The notes under the pieces were generated by a model, which saw only the letters and a program-made list of their open reading frames with translations, did no database searches and had not been told where the DNA came from. From the NCBI RefSeq assembly GCF_010501055.1, contig NZ_QVMO01000004.1:1-35902 (forward strand): a DNA stretch of 35,902 nucleotides, given 5' to 3'. Source of the stretch: Dysgonomonas sp. 521 (GTDB lineage Bacteria; Bacteroidota; Bacteroidia; Bacteroidales; Dysgonomonadaceae). The translations under genes and the position numbers were made by a program. Positions 24,575 to 33,891 of the stretch are shown here, piece after piece (the first letter of the stretch is position 1; every line of letters begins with the position of its first letter).

Positions 24575-25150
24575 TTATTTATACAATCCTCTCTCTAAAA
24601 TATAATCATATACATTTTCCGGCAGAAAAGAACGGACATTTTTCCCCTCCGGTATACTTTTCCTTATAAGGGTAGAAGACATTTCGATAATGGGCGACTC
24701 CAGTGCTTCCACTCTGGCTTTTAATTTGTTGGGGATCGAAATCCGGTAATCGAGCCTCGGATAAACCATTATAGGGTATTCTTCGAGTATTATATCATGT
24801 TCTTTCCAGTTCTCAAAAGTGTTCCAGTTATCCGCCCCTATAATCAGGGTAAATCTGTGCTCTGGATACTTTTCCGACAAGGCGCCCAGCGTATTTATTG
24901 TGTAAGAGGGTTTCGGAAGCGAAAACTCAAAGTCACTTGCTTTCAGCTTCGGATAATCCCGGAGCGCCAACTCAACCATTTCTAAACGGATGGCTTCGTC
25001 AGAAAGTTCAGTCTTCGATTTCAACGGATTGAGCGGGCTGACTATAAACCATACTTCATCGATGTCGGTAAACTCGGCAATGTAGTTTGCCAGAACAAGG
25101 TGCCCTATATGGATAGGGTTGAACGAACCGGAAAATATGCCTATGTTCAT
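24575..25150 (-). CDS. nadD: Nicotinate-nucleotide adenylyltransferase
   Basis: The 191-residue enzyme adenylates nicotinate mononucleotide in NAD synthesis. It has the nucleotidyltransferase loop GSFNPIHIGHLVLA (with HxGH, about 8-21) and the C-terminal MSSTLIRKSI (ISSTxIR-type). The central FIVSPLNPLKSK and IIGADNWNTFENWK also match. It lies 36 bp after gmk, in the common order yicC-gmk-nadD. Confidence 0.95.
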   Translation of the reverse strand: MNIGIFSGSFNPIHIGHLVLANYIAEFTDIDEVWFIVSPLNPLKSKTELSDEAIRLEMVELALRDYPKLKASDFEFSLPKPSYTINTLGALSEKYPEHRFTLIIGADNWNTFENWKEHDIILEEYPIMVYPRLDYRISIPNKLKARVEALESPIIEMSSTLIRKSIPEGKNVRSFLPENVYDYILERGLYK

Positions 25151-25186
25151 TATGTAGTTATAAGTTATATAAACATTTTGGTTTTA

Positions 25187-25756
25187 TTACCATTTTGTTG
25201 ACAGGAAATCGGTTACGACCTTCAAGGCCTTCGCTTTAGCCTCCTCTAAATCATCATTTTTTATAACCACATCAAATTGTGAAGCAAACTGCATCTCATA
25301 CTCAGCTTTGGCAACACGCGACTCTATTATTTCGAGAGAATCTGTACCCCTGTTTATCAGCCGGTTGCGTAGTTCCTCTATCGACGGCGGCTCTATAAAG
25401 ACAGACAAAGCCCTGTCTCCATAATACTTTTTGATGTTGCAACCTCCTACAACATCTACATCAAAAACTACGTTTCCACCGCTGTTTAATATTCTTTCGA
25501 CTTCCGATTTCAGCGTGCCGTAAAACTTATCCTCATAGACTTCCTCAAATTCCAGGAACTCATCATTGCTGATTTTCTGACGGAATTCGTCAGGTGTATG
25601 GAAATAATATTCTACTCCATGCTTTTCCGTTCCGCGGGGTAAGCGGCTGGTTGCCGAAATCGAAAATTGTAAATTCAGCTTTTGCGAAAGCAGGTAATTT
25701 ACAATGGTCGATTTACCAGCGCCGGATGGAGCCGAAAATATTATCAATTTGCCCAT
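25187..25756 (-). CDS. gmk: Guanylate kinase
   Basis: The 189-residue enzyme phosphorylates GMP to GDP. The P-loop is APSGAGKSTI (about 9-18). The GMP-binding part is SATSRLPRGTEKHGVEYYF, and the lid has INRGTDSLEIIESRVAKAEYE. Length is typical. It lies 15 bp after yicC and before nadD. Confidence 0.96.
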   Translation of the reverse strand: MGKLIIFSAPSGAGKSTIVNYLLSQKLNLQFSISATSRLPRGTEKHGVEYYFHTPDEFRQKISNDEFLEFEEVYEDKFYGTLKSEVERILNSGGNVVFDVDVVGGCNIKKYYGDRALSVFIEPPSIEELRNRLINRGTDSLEIIESRVAKAEYEMQFASQFDVVIKNDDLEEAKAKALKVVTDFLSTKW

Positions 25757-25771
25757 TTTATTGTTTTTATC

Positions 25772-26644
25772 TTATAATACGTTCAGTACCTGTTCCTTTA
25801 TCTGTTCCAGCTCGTCTTTCATTTTCACCACGATCTGCTGCATTTCGGCATGATTGGATTTTGAGCCCATCGTATTCACTTCACGCCCTATTTCCTGTGC
25901 TATAAAGCCGAGTTTCTTGCCTTGCCCCGTTCCCGATTTCATCGTTTCCAGAAAATATTTGAGATGGTTGCTCAGGCGGCTTTTCTCTTCGTTGATATCC
26001 AGTTTTTCGATATAATATATCATTTCCTGTTCGAAACGGTTTTTGTCATAATCGAAATCCTCTATTTTATGGAGGGCTTCGGTGATACGTCCTTTTATTT
26101 TATCCACCCGTTCGGCTTCGAACGGCTCTATTTCGGATAGCAGGGTTGATATGTTTGCTATTTTTTCTTCAAACAGTTTCTGGAGCATGGCGCCTTCCTG
26201 CTTACGGAAAGAGAATAGCTGGGCAACGGCCTCATTCATTACCCTCGATACCTCAGCCCATTCAGCCTCATCTACTTCCTGCGCTTCATATTTCAGTACA
26301 TCCGGCAGGCGAAGCAATACCTGAAACCAGTCGCTTGGCAGTTCAACGCCCAACTTTACCGAAGATTCCTTTATCTGGTTATAATATCCTTCCAGTGTGC
26401 TCTGGTTTATTTGCGTAGCTGTTTCATTCCCTATATTTTCCACATAAATAAGAAAATCCACTTTTCCTCGTTCTAATTGACGGGACAAAAGGTTACGGAT
26501 TTCCATTTCGTGTTCTTTATACAAATTTGGTAGGCGTACCGATAAATCGAGTTGTTTACTATTCAGGGATTTTACTTCGACAGTAACTTTCCGCTTATTA
26601 AGCTCGGCAGAGGATTTGCCATAACCGGTCATAGATTGTATCAT
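25772..26644 (-). CDS. yicC: YicC/YloC family endoribonuclease-like protein
   Basis: The 290-residue protein begins with the family signature MIQSMTGYG and ends with the conserved QEIGREVNTMGSKSNHAEMQQIVVKMKDELEQIKEQVLNVL. Family members have been linked to RNA cleavage and small-RNA turnover; this is family knowledge. The start is set at 26644, because an upstream ATG at 26680 adds residues unlike the family and overlaps the promoter. A TATTTTTG box lies at 26668-26675 on this strand. Confidence 0.9.
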   Translation of the reverse strand: MIQSMTGYGKSSAELNKRKVTVEVKSLNSKQLDLSVRLPNLYKEHEMEIRNLLSRQLERGKVDFLIYVENIGNETATQINQSTLEGYYNQIKESSVKLGVELPSDWFQVLLRLPDVLKYEAQEVDEAEWAEVSRVMNEAVAQLFSFRKQEGAMLQKLFEEKIANISTLLSEIEPFEAERVDKIKGRITEALHKIEDFDYDKNRFEQEMIYYIEKLDINEEKSRLSNHLKYFLETMKSGTGQGKKLGFIAQEIGREVNTMGSKSNHAEMQQIVVKMKDELEQIKEQVLNVL

Positions 26645-26667
26645 ACTCAAATTTTTTGTTTTAGGTA

Positions 26668-26675
26668 CAAAAATA
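26668..26675 (-). promoter_or_regulatory. -7 element for yicC-gmk-nadD operon
   Basis: On the minus strand TATTTTTG fits TAnnTTTG, 24 bp before the yicC ATG. A TTGA lies about 21 bases upstream as a possible -33 element. Confidence 0.5.
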
Positions 26676-26739
26676 AACAAATAATCGTGTGAGGAGTCAA
26701 CTTTAAATAATTAAACTGCGTTATTCAATAGTAAACATT

Positions 26740-26747
26740 TATTTTTG
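26740..26747 (+). promoter_or_regulatory. -7 element for the ArsC-like gene
   Basis: TATTTTTG fits TAnnTTTG, 31 bp before the ATG at 26779. It is divergent from the yicC promoter. No clean TTTG is seen at -33. Confidence 0.5.
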
Positions 26748-26778
26748 CACATTGTTAAAATATATAACAGCATATTAT

Positions 26779-27138
26779 ATGGCATCGATACTATTTCTAC
26801 AATACCCAAAATGCGGCACTTGCCAAAAAGCGGCTAAGTGGCTCAAGGAAAATGACATAAACGTTGAAAGCAGGGATATTACAAAAGAAAATCCGACCGA
26901 AACAGAACTGGCAGGATGGATAAAAAAAAGCGGTTTACCTGTATCTAAATTTTTCAATACTTCAGGAAGGATTTATAAGGAAAATAATCTGAAAGAAAAG
27001 GTAAAGTCTGGCTCTGAAGCTGAACTGATCAGTATCCTTTCGTCAGACGGGATGGTCGTAAAACGCCCGATAGTAGTAGCCGGCGATTTTGTGCTGGTTG
27101 GTTTCAATGAAGAAGAGTGGCAGGCAAAATTGAAATAA
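26779..27138 (+). CDS. ArsC/Spx-family thioredoxin-fold protein
   Basis: The 119-residue protein has the ArsC-family thioredoxin fold with a CxxC (C12-G-T-C15 in YPKCGTCQKA) and the conserved RPI...(here KRPIVVAGDFVLVGF) near the end. This form is closer to YffB/Spx-like members than to arsenate reductases proper; no arsenic genes are nearby. It may be a glutathione- or thioredoxin-linked reductase or a regulator. I start it at ATG 26779, since the upstream ATG at 26752 would fall at or near the expected transcription start. It precedes the TamB-like gene by 23 bp. Confidence 0.85.
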   Translation: MASILFLQYPKCGTCQKAAKWLKENDINVESRDITKENPTETELAGWIKKSGLPVSKFFNTSGRIYKENNLKEKVKSGSEAELISILSSDGMVVKRPIVVAGDFVLVGFNEEEWQAKLK

Positions 27139-27161
27139 CTTTTTTGTGACAAAGCCTTTAG

Positions 27162-30100
27162 ATGGCAGATATACGGAGCGAACAGGATAAAGTGTTATTG
27201 ATGGAAGAAGAAAGGAAACAAGAAGGATTGAATCCTAAAAAGAAAAGTTTGGTAAAAAAGCTTTTCAAGATTCTGTTGTATGTAATCATTGGCATTGCAG
27301 TACTGAATGTCGTTTTGTACGTACTACTGTCCATTCCTTCCATTCAGCAAAAAGTAGCCGATTTTGCGGTGGATAAGCTGAAAAGCACGTTGAAAACGGA
27401 AGTTTCGATAGATGAGGTACGTCTCAGCCTGTTCAACCATGCTACCCTTAAAGGCATATATATCGAAGATCAGGCAAAAGATACCCTGCTCTATGCAAAC
27501 TCGCTGGATATAATGCTCAGCCCGTGGAAGCTTGTCAAAAGCAGCACACTGGCTATCACCGGTATTACCGTTGATGATTTTCTTATCAATGTAAACCGGA
27601 AGGATAGTATCAGCGATTTCAATTTCCAGTTCATTGTTGACGCTTTTTCCGGCGATACGGCTCAGGCAGATACTACAGCAAGTGCGTTACAAATAGTGAT
27701 AGCGGACGTAGAGCTTCGGAACGGGCGGATGAACTATGATGTGTTATCGGATTCGGTTACCCCTAAGCTTTTCAATCCTTCGCATATCTCATTGTACAAT
27801 GTAAGTGCCAATCTGGATCTGAACTCGATAGATACCGACAAACTGGATATTACACTCAATAACCTCTCGGCTAAGGAAAAAAGCGGGCTCGAAATCCAAG
27901 CTTTGAAAGGGCAGGTTTATTCGGATAAATCGCAGTATTGGGTGGAAAATATGTCTCTGAATATGCCAAACTCGCACCTGAATGCAAATAAGGTACGGTA
28001 TAATCTGTCGACAGACGAGTTTGAGGTAGCGACAGATGATGCTGAGATCTCTCCTCAGGATTTAATCGCCTTCCTTCCCGAACTGAAATTCCTGAAAAAT
28101 AATATAACCCTGAACGCGGATATATCCGGTAAACTGCCGGCTATAGACATTCAGAGTATAAAGGTTGATTATGGTAATGACGCTGTCCTTAGCGGTAAGG
28201 CTTCCATATCGAGCTACGAGCGATATGGCATCGCAGATATTAACCTTTCTATCGATAGATTCAGGGCTTCGCCCGCGGCGATAACGTCATTTGCAAAGAT
28301 AGGCGATTCAACCTTTGTCGCCCCCGATATATTGCAGGATATGGGCGACATATACCTCAAAGGGAAGATAAACGGAAAGTTGAGCAGATTCAAGCTGGAT
28401 GCCGAAGCATGGTGCCGTCAGGGAGCGATTACGGCTCTGGCGACCGGAGGGGCTGACAGTACATTCTCTTCCTTCAATGTGGCGGCAAACCTGAATACGC
28501 AGAATTTCAATCTGGGTAAACTGTTGGGAGACACCATCGGGTTTGGGGGTGTATCTGCGGATGTGGATGTAAGGGCGATGCAATCGGAAAAAGAGCCGTT
28601 GATGGCTCATGCTTTGGGAAAAATAGACGCGATACAATATAATAAAGATACATACAGAAATATCCCTTTCGATGCCTATTATAACGCTACGGAAATGGGA
28701 CTGACCGCCAATGCCAGCCTGCCTATAGGTACAATCTTTGCAAAGGCGAATATGTCTCAGACACAAGTGCCGGATATAGACCTGCGCCTGAAAGTAGATG
28801 ACTTACATGTCGACCATTTCTATAAAGAAGAGAACTGGGAAAATCCGCGGCTCTCCCTTGCCCTGAATGGCCATATAAAAGGGCTTGATATAGATAATAT
28901 GACAGGTAAAGCTACTATAGACAGTCTGGACTTTCATGATAAGAATTTTAGCTTCAAACCGGGAAAATTCACGTTGGAAGCGGGCAGAAAAGAAGATCGT
29001 AATAAGTATATAAATCTGGAATCGTCCCTTCTGTCGGCAAATATTGCAGGGCAGTATACATTTATGTCGTTGGCAGACGAACTCACCAACCTGATGCATC
29101 GATACCTTCCGTCGGTATTTCAGAAAACTAAAAACGTGAAAGCCGATCAGAATAATTTCACTTTCAGCCTGACAGCAAAGAACACGGAGGAACTGGGCAA
29201 AATCTTATCCCTGCCTGTAGATATTATAGAGCCTGCCAATATAAGCGGACAAATCAATACGGTAGATAAAATAATTACCGCCAGGGGGACTATCCCTTAT
29301 ATAAAGTATGGCGACTATGACATAAAGAATACGACTATCAATATAGTGAATGTAGATTCATCCTTTAACATCACAGCCGGGAGCGGTGTGCTTATGGAAA
29401 ACGGTATTTATTCGTTGAATCTGAATGTAGACGGAGCCAATGACCAAATGCATGCCGCAACAAATGTGGTAAGCGATAAGACAAACATAAATATCAACGG
29501 ACGGATAGAGGCTTTAGCGCAATTCAGCAGGGATGAAAAGAATGAACTGGTCTCCGCTCTTAAAATAAGCCCCTCTGATGTGATGATAGATAAGTTGGCA
29601 TTGAACCTCCTTCCGGGCGAAATTAATAACACAGGGAGCCGTACCGAAATACAGAATATAGGGATCGGGCTGAACAAGAAGAAATATTTCGGGATGGACG
29701 GGGTTATTTCCGATCAGGCAGGGGATAGCCTGGACGTATATTTCAGCCATGCTGAAATCGGAGATTTACTCGAAGCCTTCGATGTGAAAAATATAAGGGG
29801 GTGTATTCATGGGAATGTTTTGTTGACTAATATATTGAATCAGCCCGAACTATATACAAGGAATCTGGAAATGGCGGATATCGTCATATTTGGCGATACC
29901 CTTGGGCTGATGAAACTGGATAGCCGCTGGAGTGAATACTTTGGCGGATTGCGGCTCGACGCTACCCTGGAGAATAAAGACAGGATGCTGGCCGAAGTAG
30001 ACGGGACAATATACACCAATCATGACTCTCTCGATTTGCAGTTGAGGATGCAACAGATGCCGTTGAAGTGGATGCAGCCATTTGTGGCAGATATGCTGAA

Positions 30101-31718
30101 CAAGATAGATGGCAGTATCAGTACCAACCTGATGGTGGAAGGCTCTGCCAAGGCGCCTAAAGTAAAAGGTTTCTTAGGATTTAATGATACACAGATAGGG
30201 GTGGATTATACAAACGTAGTCTATACCATCTCGGATACTATCAGGGTGAGCCCCGATAAAATAGGATTTGAAAACCTGACGTTGAAAGACAGCCAGGGCA
30301 ATACGGCAAGTGTAAATGCCACTGTAACGCATAAGAACTTCGACAATATGAAGTACCAGCTGGATATGCGTATGAATAAACTGATGGTGTTAAATACCGA
30401 ACACCGGACCGACAGCCTGTTTTATGGGCGTGTATATGCTTCGGGAACAGTGAAAATAACGGGAGATAATGAGAATATCAATATGGATATGCAGATAAAG
30501 AATGATAAGAATTCTAAGTTAAATATCCTGATACCTCAGCGTTCGGAAGCGTCGGACTACAAGAGTGTGGTGTATATAAACGTTCCGGAAGAAAAGCTGG
30601 CAAATTCACTCAAAGGTATGGTTAAGGCCGCCGATGAAGCTTTGCCCGTCAAGTTGAATATAACCCTGAATGTCACACAGGATATCAATCTGGGTATAAT
30701 TATCGATCAGTCGACAGGAGACCAGATGCAGGCAAAAGGAAGCGGAACGATAAACTTTACCTATGATATGCGGAATGAGAATATGTTCGCATACGGGGAT
30801 TATACGTTGACCGATGGTTCAGTCAGGTTGAACCTGCAAGGCATAAAAAAACTCGACTTTAAGATACAGGAAGGAAGTAAGCTCAACTTTACGGGCGATC
30901 CGTTAAAGACTAAGTTTAACATTACGGCATTCCGGAGGGTAAAGGCTAACCTATCCTCGCTGGATAATAGTTTTGCGCTGGAAGGCTCTACCAAGGTAGA
31001 TGTAGACTGCATTCTGGGTATCACAGGTAATATAGACAAGATGGATGTGACTTATAACATCAGCCTGCCCAGCGCCGATGACGATACACGCCAGAAGGTA
31101 AACAGCCTGATAAGTACAGATGAGCAAAAGGTAAAACAATTCGCGTCATTAGTTGCTACAGGGGCATTCTATTCCAGCATGGGAAACAGTGGTGTGAACT
31201 TTACAAACAGCCTGTGGACAACTTTAGCTTCTAATACCCTTTCTGCGGGGCTTTCTTCGCTGGTGGGGAGTGTGCTGGGCAACGAATGGCAGATAGGGGC
31301 GAATATAGAATCGGACGATGGCTCTTTTTCCAGTATGGACATGAGTGTAAACGTGTCGCGTAAATTTTTGGATGATAAGCTGAAGTTCAATACAAATGTG
31401 GGGTACCGTACCGATCAGACATCTGCCTCTGACAATTCTTTTATTGGCGACTTCGACCTGGAGTATCAGCTGACCCCACTGTGGACACTCAAAGCATACA
31501 GCCATACGAATGACCAGTTCTATCGTCAGGCACCAACTACTCAAGGTGTAGGGGTTGTATATAGCAAAGAAGCCTCCACGCTGAAACGCTTGTTCCAGTC
31601 ATTTAAGCCAAGAAGGAGGAGGAATGCTCAGCAGCAACAGCCGGCACCGCAACCTGCTGATTCTACCAAGGCTGTAATAGAAAAACAGCCGGCAATAAAC
31701 AACGAGAATAAAAAGTAA
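27162..31718 (+). CDS. TamB-like translocation/assembly module protein (AsmA-like/DUF490)
   Basis: The 1518-residue protein has a cytosolic charged leader (about 1-30), a single transmembrane helix (about 36-55) and then a very long periplasmic stretch of repeated beta segments, as in TamB/AsmA-like bridge proteins. The N-terminal part (SIPSIQQKVADFAVDKLKSTLKTEVSIDEVRLSLF) matches the AsmA start. The last 350 or so residues (from about 1080; GSGTINFTYDMRNENMFAYGDYTLTDGSVRLNL) match the TamB C-terminal domain. Such proteins span the periplasm and move phospholipid or aid outer-membrane assembly. The tail (RRRRNAQQQQPAPQPAD) is low in complexity. It is the largest gene of the window and seems intact. 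Confidence 0.92.
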   Translation: MADIRSEQDKVLLMEEERKQEGLNPKKKSLVKKLFKILLYVIIGIAVLNVVLYVLLSIPSIQQKVADFAVDKLKSTLKTEVSIDEVRLSLFNHATLKGIYIEDQAKDTLLYANSLDIMLSPWKLVKSSTLAITGITVDDFLINVNRKDSISDFNFQFIVDAFSGDTAQADTTASALQIVIADVELRNGRMNYDVLSDSVTPKLFNPSHISLYNVSANLDLNSIDTDKLDITLNNLSAKEKSGLEIQALKGQVYSDKSQYWVENMSLNMPNSHLNANKVRYNLSTDEFEVATDDAEISPQDLIAFLPELKFLKNNITLNADISGKLPAIDIQSIKVDYGNDAVLSGKASISSYERYGIADINLSIDRFRASPAAITSFAKIGDSTFVAPDILQDMGDIYLKGKINGKLSRFKLDAEAWCRQGAITALATGGADSTFSSFNVAANLNTQNFNLGKLLGDTIGFGGVSADVDVRAMQSEKEPLMAHALGKIDAIQYNKDTYRNIPFDAYYNATEMGLTANASLPIGTIFAKANMSQTQVPDIDLRLKVDDLHVDHFYKEENWENPRLSLALNGHIKGLDIDNMTGKATIDSLDFHDKNFSFKPGKFTLEAGRKEDRNKYINLESSLLSANIAGQYTFMSLADELTNLMHRYLPSVFQKTKNVKADQNNFTFSLTAKNTEELGKILSLPVDIIEPANISGQINTVDKIITARGTIPYIKYGDYDIKNTTINIVNVDSSFNITAGSGVLMENGIYSLNLNVDGANDQMHAATNVVSDKTNININGRIEALAQFSRDEKNELVSALKISPSDVMIDKLALNLLPGEINNTGSRTEIQNIGIGLNKKKYFGMDGVISDQAGDSLDVYFSHAEIGDLLEAFDVKNIRGCIHGNVLLTNILNQPELYTRNLEMADIVIFGDTLGLMKLDSRWSEYFGGLRLDATLENKDRMLAEVDGTIYTNHDSLDLQLRMQQMPLKWMQPFVADMLNKIDGSISTNLMVEGSAKAPKVKGFLGFNDTQIGVDYTNVVYTISDTIRVSPDKIGFENLTLKDSQGNTASVNATVTHKNFDNMKYQLDMRMNKLMVLNTEHRTDSLFYGRVYASGTVKITGDNENINMDMQIKNDKNSKLNILIPQRSEASDYKSVVYINVPEEKLANSLKGMVKAADEALPVKLNITLNVTQDINLGIIIDQSTGDQMQAKGSGTINFTYDMRNENMFAYGDYTLTDGSVRLNLQGIKKLDFKIQEGSKLNFTGDPLKTKFNITAFRRVKANLSSLDNSFALEGSTKVDVDCILGITGNIDKMDVTYNISLPSADDDTRQKVNSLISTDEQKVKQFASLVATGAFYSSMGNSGVNFTNSLWTTLASNTLSAGLSSLVGSVLGNEWQIGANIESDDGSFSSMDMSVNVSRKFLDDKLKFNTNVGYRTDQTSASDNSFIGDFDLEYQLTPLWTLKAYSHTNDQFYRQAPTTQGVGVVYSKEASTLKRLFQSFKPRRRRNAQQQQPAPQPADSTKAVIEKQPAINNENKK

Positions 31719-32201
31719 GCTGCAATTAGAAAATAACTTGGAGGCTTAATTTTTTATTTAAGAAACCCCATTCGCCTCCTACGGAGACGGTTTATTCTTA
31801 TTCGCTTTTGCCACGGGTTTTACCCGTGGTTATCCGTATTAGCCCGCTTCGCGGACTTAGAAGCCTGACTGTAAAACAAAAGATTGGTTTATAACATTTT
31901 ACTTCAATCATCGATCAGGGCAAACCCTGAAATTGTTCAACTCCTATCGGAGGTTTGTAGGGGCGTATTGCATACGCCCGTTTGTGATATTGTGTTATGT
32001 GAGGCTGAAAACAGTTTTATGAATTTTCAGGCGTTTGCTTTAATGTCAAAAACCTGTCATTCCGTGTCTGGCATGGAATCCCCAAAAGCGCGCCTTGATT
32101 ATAAAGGAATGCGCGTGAAGCCCACAATGGCAACTACTCTTTTTTTACTTTTGAGACAGCCCTACGTTATCCTAAATAGGTTATTCTTTTCTATAAAGGA
32201 C
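31719..32201. other. Gene-free stretch with dispersed repeats
   Basis: It contains a solitary copy of the hairpin repeat (31770-31871), the small palindrome CTCCTATCGGAG at 31941-31952, and GGGCGTATTGCATACGCCC at 31961-31979. A 110-codon open frame at 31884-32216 runs across these repeats and into the MITE and is not considered a gene. Confidence 0.7.
31770..31871. repeat. Dispersed hairpin repeat, solitary copy 2
   Basis: It runs from TTCGCCTCCTACGGAGACGG through CCACGGG/CCCGTGG and CCGCTTCGCGG to CCTGACTG. It is nearly identical to the second half of the tandem unit at 17292-18534, and it lies just downstream of the TamB-like gene. Confidence 0.85.
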
Positions 32202-32204
32202 TTA

Positions 32205-32438
32205 GAGCCTGTTTAAATTTTAGCGAAGATTTTTATTACAGGTTCTGGTCAATAGTTCTTAGCAATTTTTTTATGCTCTTTTTGCCGTATTTTTGGCTCC
32301 GCCGATTTTCAATTCCCTTTTTACTCTTGGTTTAGCCCGCTAATTAGCTCCGCTGACCGTTGGTTCGGCTGGCAAAAATGATAAAATCCATCTAAAAATA
32401 GCTATAAAAAAGATTTGCTATAAAATTGAAACAGACTC
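32205..32438. mobile_element. MITE, copy 2 (234 bp), with TTA target duplication at a stop codon
   Basis: GAGCCTGTTTAAATTTTA at the left end and TAAAATTGAAACAGACTC at the right are terminal inverted repeats. TTA flanks both sides (32202-32204 and 32439-32441). The right TTA is the stop codon (TAA on the minus strand) of the phosphatase gene. The interior is about 90% similar to copy 1 at 13588-13820 and has the same long hairpin layout. No gene. Confidence 0.85.
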
Positions 32439-33503
32439 TTAATGTAATAAAATATCTTTAAGCTTTTTCTTTTTTTCGGGGGTGAGTTTCAACTCATTCA
32501 GCATATATTCTTCTACCGATCCGCTTTTTTCCCTTATGCATGAAATGCCATACCTGAGATATGAAATATCTGTCCTTGAGAGCATGGTAAAAGCTTCTTG
32601 CCTCGACTCTGATAAACTATCGGCGTTTCGTACCAGCTTTGTCCGGTCGATAATCATATCTGAAACCATATAGTCATCTTCTATGATATCCATAGGCACA
32701 TCTAATGCCCGAAGCAGGAAGAAAGTGGCCAGGCCCGACTGATCCTTACCCAGATAGCAATGGAAAACAACCGGATAATTATTCTCGTCGCACAGGTAAT
32801 CAAAGAAATCGGCATATTGCCCGGCAAAGTTATTTACCATATCCCTGTAAGTATCCTGTGTATATATAATGGCATCGCCGCGTAGGAAACGCCCTTCCAT
32901 TACTTTTTGGGAGATAGAACTATATCCGTTATATGCTATCGGTATACGTATGTTTTTCACATTACTGAATGGCTGAGCATTTTTCTTTCTTATATCCTCT
33001 GACCTCAGATCAAAGAAAGTCTTTATCCCCAGGCTGTTTATTTCAAGACTATCATGAGTAGTCATCCTGAAAAAGCTGCCCGAACGGAATATTTTGCCCC
33101 AACGCACGCGCCTGTTGTCACTTGTTACATATCCGCCTATATCCCTAAAATTCTGCACACTGTCCATCTCGAAAAAACGGTTGCTCACGATATCCGAAAG
33201 GATGCCGGCAACCTTGATGCGGAAGTACTTCCGTTTTTCGACCGTATCCGAAAGATTCTCTATCAGGGCAATATAGTCATTTGAATTAGCTGTAAGCTGG
33301 GGGCTGGATGGAAACACGCTGTCGTTATCCGATATATATATATCTATCGGAGTATTGTCAATTTCAGGATATAATTCCCACTTCAGGATATAATTCCCCT
33401 TACGATCCTGCTCACACATTACGGTGACAGTTGTGGGGTCAGGGGAACAATTATATAAAAATAATGTGCCCGCAAATAAGCTTAGTAGTTTAAATCTCAT
33501 CAA
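32439..33503 (-). CDS. Tyrosine/lipid phosphatase-like lipoprotein lacking the P-loop Arg
   Basis: The 354-residue lipoprotein (signal ending FLYNC, Cys19) has an N-terminal beta-rich part (about 25-110) and a tyrosine-phosphatase-like domain. NFRDIGGYVTSDNRRVRWGKIFRSG (about 118-142) and FFDLRSE are typical of the PF13350-type group. The P-loop reads H248-C249-Y-L-G-K-D-Q255: the Arg that binds phosphate in HCxxGKDR is Gln (codon CAG at 32741-32739). It should therefore be inactive or binding only. Asp of KD and the catalytic Cys remain. Its stop codon is a MITE target duplication and a third MITE lies just upstream. An intact relative is at 34227. Confidence 0.85.
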   Translation of the reverse strand: MMRFKLLSLFAGTLFLYNCSPDPTTVTVMCEQDRKGNYILKWELYPEIDNTPIDIYISDNDSVFPSSPQLTANSNDYIALIENLSDTVEKRKYFRIKVAGILSDIVSNRFFEMDSVQNFRDIGGYVTSDNRRVRWGKIFRSGSFFRMTTHDSLEINSLGIKTFFDLRSEDIRKKNAQPFSNVKNIRIPIAYNGYSSISQKVMEGRFLRGDAIIYTQDTYRDMVNNFAGQYADFFDYLCDENNYPVVFHCYLGKDQSGLATFFLLRALDVPMDIIEDDYMVSDMIIDRTKLVRNADSLSESRQEAFTMLSRTDISYLRYGISCIREKSGSVEEYMLNELKLTPEKKKKLKDILLH

Positions 33504-33550
33504 AAAAAGAATAACGATTAAGGTCTCAGACCTATTTATTATTTCATTAA

Positions 33551-33732
33551 GAAACTGTTTAAATTTTATTCGTTCAAATTTTTAGAGATGTTTTAGAGAT
33601 GTTTTTTTCTTCCTCGAAACGATAATAGCGGGCTATTTGAGTTGAGAGAAAGGAAAAAACAGCCGAAAACAGACTAAAAATGAACGAAGAAAAAGACATA
33701 ATAAAAAATTCGTATAAAATTTAAACAGACTC
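33551..33732. mobile_element. MITE, copy 3 (182 bp), shorter relative with TAA target duplication
   Basis: GAAACTGTTTAAATTTTAT at the left pairs with ATAAAATTTAAACAGACTC at the right. TAA flanks both sides (33548-33550 and 33733-33735). The interior differs from copies 1 and 2 and has AGAGATGTTTT in tandem. It sits 47 bp upstream of the phosphatase start codon at 33503. Confidence 0.78.
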
Positions 33733-33891
33733 TAAGATTGGATATGACAAGTGATCAGACTAAAGGTATATCATTGGATATATCCTTTTACCTGCTATAT
33801 CCGTATATAACAAAGATACACCAGATACAAATGCTTATCAATAGTCTATTCTCTTTTTGTAAACATTTACCTTTTTTTCACACTTCAATCT
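33733..33891. other. Short gene-free AT-rich stretch
   Basis: AT-rich DNA between MITE copy 3 and the 222-bp inverted-repeat element. Apart from short GATATATCC-like words near 33775, I see nothing in it. Confidence 0.5.

Noticed and set aside
26779..27138. Arsenate reductase of an arsenic resistance operon
   Set aside because: The CxxC and sequence fit the wider ArsC/Spx/YffB family, and no arsenic transporter or regulator is nearby.
31884..32216. 110-codon open frame downstream of the TamB-like gene
   Set aside because: It runs over small palindromes (GGGCGTATTGCATACGCCC) and into MITE copy 2, has no ribosome site or family resemblance, and its translation is repeat-like.
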